Source of the DNA: CAYMDS01 sp964576705 | GTDB lineage: Bacteria > Patescibacteriota > Microgenomatia > Levybacterales > UBA12049 | Assembly: GCA_964576705.1 (NCBI GenBank) | Contig: CAZNVI010000003.1 | Span: 1-54,362, forward strand | DNA: 54,362 bases | Reading direction: 5' to 3' | In this document: positions 23,059-31,482 of the stretch, one piece after another | How the letters are laid out: each line of letters opens with the position of its first letter | Numbering within the stretch: position 1 is the stretch's first letter | Made by a program: the position numbers and the translations under genes | Notes under the pieces: generated by a model | Told to the model about the DNA's origin: nothing | The model's database searches: none | What the model saw: the letters and a program-made list of their open reading frames with translations, nothing else

Positions 23059-24222
23059 CTATTTACTTAAACCCGAAACAGGCATTGTAATCCCATCTTC
23101 TAAAACATCATAATTTTCATATCCTAGCTCATCATAAATAGTAGCCAACAATTCATCTATGCCTTGTCCACTTTTTACCGATATAAACTGCACTATATCA
23201 GACTTAAAAGACTTACGAAGATTATCGATATATTCGTCCTTTGCTATATCGATTTTATTACAAACATAAATTACTTTTTTATCTTTTAACCCTAATTCAT
23301 TAATAATCTCTACAACTACATTTATTTTTGAATGGACATCTTCATCTGAAGCATCGATAACATGTAAGAGTATATCTGAATGAATCGATTCTATAAGAGT
23401 TGATTTAAACGCTTCAATCAAATCTATCGGTAATCCGGCAATAAATCCAATCGTATCGCTTACCAATATATCGTTATTTGTTTTAGATGAATCGATTTTC
23501 CCCACAACGCTATCCAAAGTAACGAATAAAGCATTGTCAATTTCTTTATTCTTATTGGTTATCAAATTAAACAATGATGTTTTTCCCGCATTTGTGTATC
23601 CTATTAAAGATACAGTTTTTAAGCCTAATCTTTTTCTATGGAATTGCTGTCTGGTACGTTCAATCGTTAATTTATCCAGTTTATTTTTAACTGTCTTCAT
23701 ACGGGAATGCCAGTGTCGCTTCATAAGTTCAGTATTCGTTTCCCCTACTCCTCTCGTACCTATTCCTCCTCGCTGCCTGGATAAAACCATTCCCATTCCA
23801 TAAATCCTAGGACCCATATGCTTCATCGCAGCTAATTCTATCTGTAGCCGTGCTTCTTTAGTATTTGCATGATTTGCAAAAATTTGTAATATCAAATCAA
23901 CTCTATCCCAAACTTCTATCTGCTTTCTGCTTTTAATAAAAATAGACTTCATCTCGAAAATCTGTCCAGGTTTTATAATTCCATTAAGTACTACTACGTC
24001 GATATTTTTTTCTTTAATTAATAATCCTGCTTCTCGAATTTTACCTTCACCTATGAAACTTCCTTTATCATGTATTTCCCTTCGTTGTACTAGAAGCTCT
24101 ACAAGGTTACCTCCATAAGACTCGATCAAGGATTTTACTTCCCGAAGCTCTTTTAATGCCTGTTGGTCAGAAAATAATCTGGGGATAATACTAATGAGAA
24201 GAAATCGTTTTCTACCCGTCAT
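23059..24222 (-). CDS. hflX: GTPase HflX
   Basis: A 387-aa ribosome-associated GTPase. The N-terminal HflX domain includes the Gly-rich segment GGIGTRGVGETNTE. The long helical linker follows, then the G domain: G1 GYTNAGKTSLFN, G3 DTIGFIAGLP, G4 NKID. It is expected to rescue or split stalled 70S ribosomes, notably under heat stress. The C-terminal region is compact compared with longer homologues. It stands apart from the secDF genes by 50 nt. Confidence 0.96.
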   Translation of the reverse strand: MTGRKRFLLISIIPRLFSDQQALKELREVKSLIESYGGNLVELLVQRREIHDKGSFIGEGKIREAGLLIKEKNIDVVVLNGIIKPGQIFEMKSIFIKSRKQIEVWDRVDLILQIFANHANTKEARLQIELAAMKHMGPRIYGMGMVLSRQRGGIGTRGVGETNTELMKRHWHSRMKTVKNKLDKLTIERTRQQFHRKRLGLKTVSLIGYTNAGKTSLFNLITNKNKEIDNALFVTLDSVVGKIDSSKTNNDILVSDTIGFIAGLPIDLIEAFKSTLIESIHSDILLHVIDASDEDVHSKINVVVEIINELGLKDKKVIYVCNKIDIAKDEYIDNLRKSFKSDIVQFISVKSGQGIDELLATIYDELGYENYDVLEDGITMPVSGLSK

Positions 24223-24271
24223 CTATAATTTAAATCTACAATATTCTAGAATACTCGTATGTAAGAAAATG

Positions 24272-25195
24272 CTATTTATTACTACCTTCTTTCTTAAGTT
24301 TTCTTTTTTTATCAAATTCATGCCAGGTTACTAAAAGAGGAGCAGCGTTAAATATCGAGGAAAAAGTTCCGCTAATAATACCGATTAAAAGAGCAACCAC
24401 AAACCATCTTATACTTTCCCCTCCGAATAGAATTAATGTAAATAAAACCAGGATTGCAGTTAAAGATGTATTTAAAGAACGTACGAAAGTCTGAAGAATC
24501 GATTCATTTACAGTCTTAGCAAATTCCCCACTTCCTGATCTCGTAAGGTTCTCCCTTATTCTATCAAACACTACTACTGTATCATGAACCGAAAAACCCA
24601 TAACGGTAAGGAGTGCGGTTATAAAAAGAATGTCCACTTCCACATGAAAAAAATACCCAAAGATACTAAAAATTCCAAGCAACACTAATGCATCATGCAG
24701 TAACGCGATAATTGTAGTGACACCGAATATCAAACTATTTGTAGGCTTAGGTACTTTCCTAAAAGAAATAGCTATATATATAAGTATCAAAATGCTTGAT
24801 ATGATAACTGAAGTAAAAGCCTTCCGGGTGGTTTCAGCACCTACCGTAGGCCCAATAGTCTCAAATGATTCTTGCTTAAAATTGCCTGATTTTTTTTGTA
24901 GTTTTTCGTTTATCGAACTATTCAACTTCTCATTTATAGGAGCTGACCTTATAAAAACTTCTTTATCTGATGGTTGGATCGTAGAAATATTTATTTTAGA
25001 TTCAGAAAAAACAGCCTTTATATCTTGAATAGTTTTCTGATCAACCTTTTTATTAAACTGATAAGCTATCCGTGACCCACCTGTAAAATCAATCGACAAT
25101 TTCAAACCGTAAGCCACTAAAAATAACACTCCTGGGATTATTACCAATAGCGAAATCAAATAGTACCATTTTCTTTTACCTACAATATCAAACAT
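24272..25195 (-). CDS. secF: Protein translocase subunit SecF
   Basis: 307 aa with six transmembrane helices and the SecD/SecF signature. The first periplasmic-type domain carries IDFTGGSRIAYQF. Later helices include LLTVMGFSVHDTVVVFDRIREN and RSLNTSLTAI, as in SecF. It acts with SecD to drive late steps of protein export using the proton motive force. It lies 72 nt downstream of secD, with TGCTATTAA 7 nt before its ATG, so it may have an extra near-leaderless promoter. Confidence 0.97.
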   Translation of the reverse strand: MFDIVGKRKWYYLISLLVIIPGVLFLVAYGLKLSIDFTGGSRIAYQFNKKVDQKTIQDIKAVFSESKINISTIQPSDKEVFIRSAPINEKLNSSINEKLQKKSGNFKQESFETIGPTVGAETTRKAFTSVIISSILILIYIAISFRKVPKPTNSLIFGVTTIIALLHDALVLLGIFSIFGYFFHVEVDILFITALLTVMGFSVHDTVVVFDRIRENLTRSGSGEFAKTVNESILQTFVRSLNTSLTAILVLFTLILFGGESIRWFVVALLIGIISGTFSSIFNAAPLLVTWHEFDKKRKLKKEGSNK

Positions 25196-25267
25196 AGTTT
25201 AATTAATAGCAACTGGCTAATAGTTGTATATAAAAAATTCTACTATTAAACGATTACTAAATATTTT

Positions 25268-26641
25268 TTATTTATACAAATATTTCAAAAGTGTCCTGGT
25301 AACAGTTATCGCAGAAAATAAAGATACTACAACACCTATAAAAAGTGTTAAAGCAAATCCGCGCACTGTACTCGTGCCATTCAAATATAAAACTGCACTA
25401 GTGATGATACTAGCCATACTGGAATCCCGTATAGAATCCCATGCGTGAATAAAACCTAACCTCAATGCTGTATCGTGAGATTTTCCTCTCCTAATTTCTT
25501 CTTTCATGCGTTCAAAGATTAGAATATTTGCGTCTACGGCTATTCCCACAGAAAGTATTATACCTGCTATACCGGCAAGCGTTAATGTCACCGGTATTAA
25601 GCGGAATATAGTAAGTATAAGTAGTGTATATATAGCCAATGCGATACTTGCGATTACTCCTAGCTTACCATATAAAATGACCATGAAAACAACAATTACA
25701 AAAAAACCTATTACACCTGCTACGAAACTTTTTTGCAAAGATTCCTCACCTAGCGTTGCTCCTATAGCGCGTTGCTCAAGAATAGATAATTCTACAGGTA
25801 ACGCTCCGGCATTCAACTGCACAGAAAGTTGTTTTGCCTGATCAGTAGTGAAACTTCCACTAATAACGGCATCGCCTTGAGTTATAGGCTCGTTTACCAC
25901 AGGTGCTGATATGACGATGTCATCAAGTACCATAGCTACAGGCTTACCCACATTTCTTGATGTTATATCAGCAAATTTCTTCGTACCGTTTGCAGTAAAT
26001 TGTATCTGCACTACCGGTTGACCTGTGTTTTGGTCAAAAGTGACTAATGATTGCTGTAAGTCTTCTCCGCTGAGGTTAGTTTTTTTAGGATTCTGAAGAT
26101 ACAATCCAATACTTGGAGAAACAGCAGAGTCACTCGCAATCTTGGCGGATTCGCTGGCACCTGTCTCCCAAAAAGTAAGTTTTGCTGTCTGTCCGATAAG
26201 TGACACTGCCTGATTAACATCAGTTACTCCCGGTATCTCTACAATTACTCTATAATCATTCCCGACCTTAGCTGTTTGTACAATAGCTTCAGATACTCCA
26301 AAAAAGTTTACCCTGCGCTCTATAACATCTTTAGCTGACTCCAATGCGCTATCTCTTTTATCAGCTGACAAATCTTTCATATCTGCCTGAAGCGTTATAC
26401 TAGTGCCGCCTTCTAAGTCCAATCCTTTTCTAAATGCAATGCTTCTTTGAATACCAATATTATTTAATATTGACTGTCCGTCAATTCCTATCTCTTTATC
26501 GATATCTAATTTTTTGTTTAAAAACGGTATGATGGGTGAAGAGAATTTTATAGGAATAACAGTTTTTGGCAAGTTAACCAATACTGAAGTTACGGTTAAA
26601 AGCACGATCAATATCAGAAGAATTTTAGGAGTTTTACTCAT
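25268..26641 (-). CDS. secD: Protein translocase subunit SecD
   Basis: 457 aa. One N-terminal helix is followed by a large external domain (DLEGGTSITLQADM, the P1 start; VEIPGVTDVNQAV). Then comes the five-helix membrane block with GIAVDANILIFERMKEE and GFALTLFIGVVVSLFSA. It is part of the accessory export motor with SecF. It overlaps the upstream HTH-nucleotidyltransferase gene by 4 nt, implying translational coupling. No yajC is nearby. Confidence 0.97.
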   Translation of the reverse strand: MSKTPKILLILIVLLTVTSVLVNLPKTVIPIKFSSPIIPFLNKKLDIDKEIGIDGQSILNNIGIQRSIAFRKGLDLEGGTSITLQADMKDLSADKRDSALESAKDVIERRVNFFGVSEAIVQTAKVGNDYRVIVEIPGVTDVNQAVSLIGQTAKLTFWETGASESAKIASDSAVSPSIGLYLQNPKKTNLSGEDLQQSLVTFDQNTGQPVVQIQFTANGTKKFADITSRNVGKPVAMVLDDIVISAPVVNEPITQGDAVISGSFTTDQAKQLSVQLNAGALPVELSILEQRAIGATLGEESLQKSFVAGVIGFFVIVVFMVILYGKLGVIASIALAIYTLLILTIFRLIPVTLTLAGIAGIILSVGIAVDANILIFERMKEEIRRGKSHDTALRLGFIHAWDSIRDSSMASIITSAVLYLNGTSTVRGFALTLFIGVVVSLFSAITVTRTLLKYLYK

Positions 26642-27213
26642 TTGAGCATAGCCTCCTCGTCACCGATCAGCATTATCCTGACATTTGCCAAAATACTAAG
26701 TATGAAGGGATCATTTCTTTTTTTTCTAAAAGTAAACTCTTCTTCAGTCATAGCAGTGTAATTTACTTCTGTATCTAAACGTGCCTCTTCTTCCCTTATC
26801 AGCATAGCAAGTTCCGGCAAAACTACAGTACCTACTACAAGCAAGTCTATATCTTCAGGATTTTTCTTAGTTTTATACACAAAACCTCCAGAAAACATTG
26901 CGAACTTAATCTTTCCAAGCTTTACTCTGTTTTTAAGCATCTGATCTCCCAATCCGATAGTCTTACTACCCATTGTTAATAAATCATAGTAAAACGGGTA
27001 TGTCTTATCTAGACTGTAATAAATTCTATTAGCACGATGCTCTTTAGTGAGAATACCTTTCTTCTCAAGATATAACAACTCTCTCCTGACGGCATTTATT
27101 TCATCCCCGGTTCTGCGCACAGCTTCTCTAACATGGAACATTTGAGATGGATAGGTAAGATATAAAGACAGAAGCTTTACCCTAGATTTTGAAGTAATTA
27201 AATCCTCAAACAT
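26638..27213 (-). CDS. Winged-helix / nucleotidyltransferase-fold regulator
   Basis: 191 aa. An N-terminal ArsR-like winged helix (residues 1-70) contains MFHVREAVRRTG, AVRRELLYLEKKG and NRIYYSLD. The C-terminal MNT-like nucleotidyltransferase fold has a GG then D-x-D pattern: MFSGGFVYKTKKNPEDIDLLVV. Such proteins are thought to act as DNA-binding regulators or antitoxin-like nucleotidyltransferases. Coupling to secD by a 4-nt overlap suggests that it controls or senses secretion genes. Enzymatic activity is unproven; the second-Ser position of the usual GS motif is Gly here. Confidence 0.78.
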   Translation of the reverse strand: MFEDLITSKSRVKLLSLYLTYPSQMFHVREAVRRTGDEINAVRRELLYLEKKGILTKEHRANRIYYSLDKTYPFYYDLLTMGSKTIGLGDQMLKNRVKLGKIKFAMFSGGFVYKTKKNPEDIDLLVVGTVVLPELAMLIREEEARLDTEVNYTAMTEEEFTFRKKRNDPFILSILANVRIMLIGDEEAMLK

Positions 27214-27292
27214 AAGCTATTATTTTCCATCTACTATTTATCATTTTCCCATTGATTTATTCATTGCCAATTTGAAAATTTATAAATTAAAT

Positions 27293-27355
27293 AGTATATG
27301 GAAAGTGTCCACCAAAGGCTGATCCGCCTCTGGAGGAGAAAATGGACAATTTCTC
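27293..27355 (-). promoter_or_regulatory. Nested hairpins and promoter before secDF operon
   Basis: Hairpin A: TCCACCAAAGGC/GCCTCTGGAGGA (27308-27337). Hairpin B: GGAGAAA/TTTCTCC (27334-27355) shares the GGAG bases with A, so only one can form. Outer TGTCCA/TGGACA adds a third pairing. A -10-like TATACT (27298-27293, minus) follows. The element could be an attenuator or the terminator of the DUF3048 gene, or an extragenic repeat. Confidence 0.45.
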
Positions 27356-27416
27356 CACAATAGTATACTTTTTTTATGCAGAATGCAAGAGTGTTACTGA
27401 TTTTGCAGGCTATAAT

Positions 27417-28592
27417 CTATAAAGAATCCGCTATGCCTTCGAGAGGGAGAATGTGAAACCATATTTTACCTCTGTTTAGTTCTATTTCTTCACCCGAAGA
27501 ATCGTAAATCTTTGTTCTGCCTTCTCTCCCGCTTTTTTCCCATGTTCCTTTAATTTCCCCACCATCCATGTATATTAAGGCTTTTCCTGAGCCTTTTGTT
27601 TTATAAAGAAGGTGGAGATTGTTTTCGTAACCGTCATTTGCATTAGTCTCCTGCATGAAAAGTACTACTATATTTTTGGCATTTATTTGTTCTTTCGTAT
27701 TTCGATCTGTATGGACAACTCCACCATTATTTCTTATATAAGAATTATTTTTTGGAGAATATGTCCAATCCACAAAATAGCTCTCATAACCTTCCCAGTA
27801 TTCTATATGTAAAGTGTGATCACCTGAAGTCGGCTTATCATCCTTAAAAGCGTAAGGTTCAAATTCTTCGTTCCACTTTTCCCCACCATCGTTCGTGTCT
27901 GTAAGCCCTCGTTTTTTTGCAGCTTCCCATAACTTTGTGGTCGATGAGTACATGGTATGCTCTGTAGAAACCTGACGACCTAACCGTTTTTCATCTCGCC
28001 AGAATGTCGGAAGTCCAAGTGAAAATTGGTTTAGATCGTTATACCCAACCCAATCCATATCTGCTATTTGACCAAGAGCATTAGCAGGACCCGGAGTGTT
28101 GGCTCCGCCTACATGCGCGTATAACGGGAAACTACCGTACTCAGAAACATAATCCATAAAATATACCCTAGCAGACCTAACAGGTCCCACGAAGCCTGCG
28201 TCTTGACAATAGTATATATTTAAAAATCTTGTGATACCTCCTTCTGCAACAGCTTCATAAGTAACATCGGCTGCGTTAATTCCTGACTGCGGCCGAGCCT
28301 CTGTATGATTCTCGACCATAACACCTAACGGCCGATGTTTTTCCCACCAATCCTTCTGCTCTCTTGAATACTTTACGCCATTTATGGGACACTCTTCTGT
28401 TTTAGCTTTTGACTGATCAAATTCTAAAGCTTCGTAATCATTGCCTGAAATTCCTGTAGCAGCTGAGGATCCGTTGTTATTATCTGTATTTGAGGCTATA
28501 CCGGAACCTACAAAAACCAAATAACCAAATCCGGTTGATATTAGATATACCGCAATGACAAATAGAATAATGAGCAGCTTATTACTTTTCAT
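27417..28592 (-). CDS. DUF3048 (YerB-like) exported protein
   Basis: 391 aa. An N-terminal membrane anchor (about 5-28) is followed by a low-complexity Asn/Ser/Gly linker. The DUF3048 domain then shows VMVENHTEARPQSGI, VAEGGITRFLNIYY and VGPVRSARVYF early, and YHIRNNGG-like and GKIWFHILP elements late. The family is widespread in Firmicutes and Patescibacteria; Bacillus YerB is a lipoprotein tied to helicase-region genes, but its function is unsolved. TATAAG lies 9 nt before the ATG. Confidence 0.9.
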   Translation of the reverse strand: MKSNKLLIILFVIAVYLISTGFGYLVFVGSGIASNTDNNNGSSAATGISGNDYEALEFDQSKAKTEECPINGVKYSREQKDWWEKHRPLGVMVENHTEARPQSGINAADVTYEAVAEGGITRFLNIYYCQDAGFVGPVRSARVYFMDYVSEYGSFPLYAHVGGANTPGPANALGQIADMDWVGYNDLNQFSLGLPTFWRDEKRLGRQVSTEHTMYSSTTKLWEAAKKRGLTDTNDGGEKWNEEFEPYAFKDDKPTSGDHTLHIEYWEGYESYFVDWTYSPKNNSYIRNNGGVVHTDRNTKEQINAKNIVVLFMQETNANDGYENNLHLLYKTKGSGKALIYMDGGEIKGTWEKSGREGRTKIYDSSGEEIELNRGKIWFHILPLEGIADSL

Positions 28593-28662
28593 CTTTTAAC
28601 GCTTATAATTTAAAATTGCCAACTACTAAATGATAATGGAACTAATCAAAAATGGCAAATTT

Positions 28663-29118
28663 TTATTTTGCGTTTTCAATTGCCTTCATCTCTTCTCCTG
28701 ACAATTCATGTTCTATGCCTTTACCGTTTTTTATTTTTTTTATATACCATCTCATTCCCGATCTCGAATACAAGCCTGAAATCACTACGCCTGAATTTTT
28801 AGTGTCCAGTAATGCTAATACAAAACTCTGCTCACCCCCTGTATCTTGAAACGGGTTAAATCGTATTAATCCAATTCTCTGGATATGGTTAAGCGTAGAT
28901 TCTTCCAATGTACTTACTCTCGCAAGTAAAGAAGATATTTCTTTATCAGATACATCACGATCTGATACCAAACGACTAATTACTGAAGTAATCGATTGGT
29001 CTTTAGAATTTTTGAAGATTGATTTAAAACCTAAATAAATTTTAAGAACTAAATAACTTAAAACTATAAGCCAAACTATAATAATAAAAGACAATACATA
29101 TTGTGAATCAAAGTTCAT
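28663..29118 (-). CDS. DUF4446 membrane-anchored protein
   Basis: 151 aa. One N-terminal helix (about 8-30) precedes a coiled region and the DUF4446 core HIQRIGLIRFNPFQDTGGEQ, FVLALLDTKNSGVVISGLY and LSGEEMKAIENA. The family is common near parB/soj or envelope genes in Firmicutes and Patescibacteria, with no known activity. The promoter is half of a symmetric divergent element, with TAAGAT 6 nt before the ATG (leaderless). Confidence 0.88.
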   Translation of the reverse strand: MNFDSQYVLSFIIIVWLIVLSYLVLKIYLGFKSIFKNSKDQSITSVISRLVSDRDVSDKEISSLLARVSTLEESTLNHIQRIGLIRFNPFQDTGGEQSFVLALLDTKNSGVVISGLYSRSGMRWYIKKIKNGKGIEHELSGEEMKAIENAK

Positions 29119-29124
29119 AAAGTC

Positions 29125-29165
29125 ATCTTAGCCTCTTGACAGCAAGGCTGTCAATAGTGTAATCT
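29125..29165. promoter_or_regulatory. Symmetric divergent promoter with shared palindrome
   Basis: TTGACAGC-AAG-GCTGTCAA (29136-29154) supplies a TTGACA -35 to each strand. Each has an 18-bp spacer: plus to TAATCT (29160-29165), minus to TAAGAT (29130-29125). RNA polymerase could occupy only one direction at a time, or a regulator could bind the palindrome. Confidence 0.65.
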
Positions 29166-29175
29166 AGCCTCATTC

Positions 29176-29451
29176 ATGGCTAAAAAGAAAAAAACACGTG
29201 AGCAGAAAATTTTGGCTGAAAAACATAGGCGTTCACAATCATCAACGAAGCTGGAGTACTCATTTATACCTAAAAAAATAAATGATTCGGAAAAGCGTAA
29301 AACAATAGTCGATAAACCTGTTCCTAAAGTAGAACTTCAAGCATCTACTGCAAATTTCAAAGAGTATCTAATTCATGATCTTCGAAAAACAACTTTAGTT
29401 ACAGCTTCAATAATCGTAATACAACTCGTAATATTCTTTATAATAAATTGA
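29176..29451 (+). CDS. Small tail-anchored basic protein
   Basis: 91 aa. A highly basic N-terminus (MAKKKKTREQKILAEKHRR) precedes a polar middle and a single C-terminal membrane helix (about 70-90). The layout is cytoplasmic domain plus tail anchor. No motif is recognised. It is co-transcribed with the DUF5679 zinc-ribbon gene 17 nt downstream. The promoter is the plus half of the symmetric divergent element. The basic part could bind nucleic acid or ribosomes (inference). Confidence 0.7.
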   Translation: MAKKKKTREQKILAEKHRRSQSSTKLEYSFIPKKINDSEKRKTIVDKPVPKVELQASTANFKEYLIHDLRKTTLVTASIIVIQLVIFFIIN

Positions 29452-29468
29452 AAGGAGGTGAGTATTAA

Positions 29469-29612
29469 ATGGCTTCAATGTATTGCGTAAAATGTAGAGC
29501 AAAAAGAGACGTCGATAATCCAGAAAAGGTAACCATGAAAAATGGTAAACCAGCTTTGAAAGCAAAGTGTCCAGTTTGCGGTACCGGAATGTATAAAATC
29601 GGCGCAAAATAG
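29469..29612 (+). CDS. DUF5679 zinc-ribbon protein (47 aa)
   Basis: A tiny protein with two CxxC knuckles, YCVKCRAKRD and CPVCGTGMYK, separated by about 26 residues. It matches the DUF5679 family seen widely in Patescibacteria and Chloroflexi. It probably binds one zinc ion; its role is unknown, with a ribosomal or nucleic-acid link often assumed. It has a near-perfect Shine-Dalgarno (AAAGGAGGTGAG) 8 nt before the ATG and is followed by a strong terminator. Confidence 0.9.
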   Translation: MASMYCVKCRAKRDVDNPEKVTMKNGKPALKAKCPVCGTGMYKIGAK

Positions 29613-29919
29613 TATACTTAACTTTCTTCCTGGTTGCTATGTAAAGTAATCAGGAAACACAATAACCCCTCACATTATCGTGAGGGGTTTTATTTTAGCT
29701 TATCATTTGTAATCTTCCAAACTGCAAATACACTTCATAGCTGATAAAGTCATCATTTAATACTTATGATGCTACCAAGCGAACAACTATTGCTTTTCTT
29801 GAATTAATTTTTTAAACAACTTTGAGGCTGAATCCATAAGTCACTATCGCCATAAGAACCATGTTATGTACGAAGTATAGTAGAAGTATCAAAGAATTCT
29901 GTAGCTTAAGTTAAGAAGG
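29613..29919. other. 307-nt intergenic region
   Basis: It holds a terminator (29664-29697) and AT-rich sequence of no clear function. On the minus strand a 26-codon frame (29812-29892, TTG start) would encode a single hydrophobic helix; this is not strong enough to call a gene. No RNA gene is recognised. Confidence 0.6.
29664..29697 (+). terminator. Strong intrinsic terminator
   Basis: A perfect 10-bp stem AACCCCTCAC/GTGAGGGGTT with the loop ATTATC and the U-tract TTTTATTTT, 51 nt after the DUF5679 stop. Confidence 0.95.
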
Positions 29920-31482
29920 TTATTCCCTAAAAGGCGTCATTTTTATAACGGTCACGACAGACACAGGCCATTCCCCGACAATCTGCGCCCTACCAAAACC
30001 AGCAACTTCCCATTTCCCGCTCCCTAGCGGATGACAAAAATCTTTTGGCTTTTCGCAGACAATTAATAACTGATTACTCACCGTATCACGCTTAGGATCT
30101 AATACATCATTTTTTATCTCAATTGGAGGCTTTCCCGCTAATTCAAGAAAATATCGATATGCATGATCTGAGTTACCATCAGACAATAAAGCAAAGTTAT
30201 AAGGCTGATTATCAGTTTTTGATAATACAAAATCGGCTATTTTTTTTACTTGATCTTTTTGTCGATTCGGAGAAAATTTAAAAGGATTAGCGTTTATGTT
30301 TACTATAAAAAGAATCAAAAATGATAAAGTCGCGACAAATTTACCTATATTTTTCCAGTCTTTACTTCTAAATAAAGTGGTAATGGTATTTGAAACAAGT
30401 AAAAACGGAAGCGGAAACATGAATCCCAAGTAGTAATCATAAATGTCCTTACGGTAAAAACCGAATAACAGAATTCCACCAAAACTCCACATAATAAATA
30501 ATAACCTTACCAATCTATCTTTTATTTTAAATATCAATAATATTGACGCAATACCTAATGCAATAGTCAAAAAATGCCAAACTCGAAGCATGGGATCGGA
30601 GCTTATAGTAGATGAATCGTTTGTAGGGAAATTAGTAACCAATCTATCAAATAATTTTAAAAAGACTATATAAAGGTTATTGAAAAATCCGTAATTTGGT
30701 GACGGTATACTTTCCGGATTTCCGAAAATTAAAAAGTTATAAATCGTTCTGAGATTGGGAAAACTATGTTTTAATTCAAACGCTAAAAAGGGAGCCCAGC
30801 CAATTATAAAACCTAAGACTTCAAAGGATATACTTTTGAGAACTAACGTAAATTTTCTTGTTTTCACATTTATAAAAAGACCAAAAAATGTGAAAACAAA
30901 TAATATTATGCCCAGAAAAACCGCAAGATATTGAAGCTGCATGGCGATACCCAATAATACTCCGGATGCTAAAAAAAGCTTCATAGAATTATCCTTAATG
31001 GCTTTATATGCCAGATAAAGAACCAATAGAGCTACTAATGGCATCGGGTTCGGATTCCAGCTTGATCTAGAATAAGCTATCACTATCGGCGAAACTGAAT
31101 ATAAAGATGCAGCAATAATCCCGGTTAATGTACCAAAAAACTCTTTCCCGATTCGGTATACTAGATAAACCGTTATTATTCCCAATATAGCAATAAATAT
31201 AGCTGGCCCTACAGGGTCGTAATTAAACAACAATAAAAAAGGAGTAATTAGGTAAAAATATATCGGGCCATAGTAAAAATCTGCAGCAGAAGAACGCGGA
31301 CCTAAAAAAACCAAGTTGCCTGAAAGAATTTTTCTTACTTCTAATAAGTCTCTTCCTTCATCTCCGAGGAAAGTCATGTACTCGCTGATTCGATAAAGTC
31401 TTAAAAATGACGCTAGAAGTAGAATAAAGAATAATATGATTACAAATTTATTTTTTTGTAAAAAATTTATATACTTAAACAT
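29920..31482 (-). CDS. GT39-like membrane glycosyltransferase (GT-C)
   Basis: 520 aa with about 10-12 membrane helices, of the dolichyl-phosphate-mannose-protein mannosyltransferase/ArnT superfamily. The first external loop carries the catalytic acidic motif FLGDEGRDL near residue 40. SSAADFYYGPIYFYLI and SRSSWNPNPMPL follow. A C-terminal soluble domain lies outside. It is expected to transfer a sugar from a polyprenyl carrier to a protein or glycan on the outer face. It overlaps the polyprenyl-phosphate sugar synthase gene by 8 nt, which may make its donor. Confidence 0.88.
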   Translation of the reverse strand: MFKYINFLQKNKFVIILFFILLLASFLRLYRISEYMTFLGDEGRDLLEVRKILSGNLVFLGPRSSAADFYYGPIYFYLITPFLLLFNYDPVGPAIFIAILGIITVYLVYRIGKEFFGTLTGIIAASLYSVSPIVIAYSRSSWNPNPMPLVALLVLYLAYKAIKDNSMKLFLASGVLLGIAMQLQYLAVFLGIILFVFTFFGLFINVKTRKFTLVLKSISFEVLGFIIGWAPFLAFELKHSFPNLRTIYNFLIFGNPESIPSPNYGFFNNLYIVFLKLFDRLVTNFPTNDSSTISSDPMLRVWHFLTIALGIASILLIFKIKDRLVRLLFIMWSFGGILLFGFYRKDIYDYYLGFMFPLPFLLVSNTITTLFRSKDWKNIGKFVATLSFLILFIVNINANPFKFSPNRQKDQVKKIADFVLSKTDNQPYNFALLSDGNSDHAYRYFLELAGKPPIEIKNDVLDPKRDTVSNQLLIVCEKPKDFCHPLGSGKWEVAGFGRAQIVGEWPVSVVTVIKMTPFRE

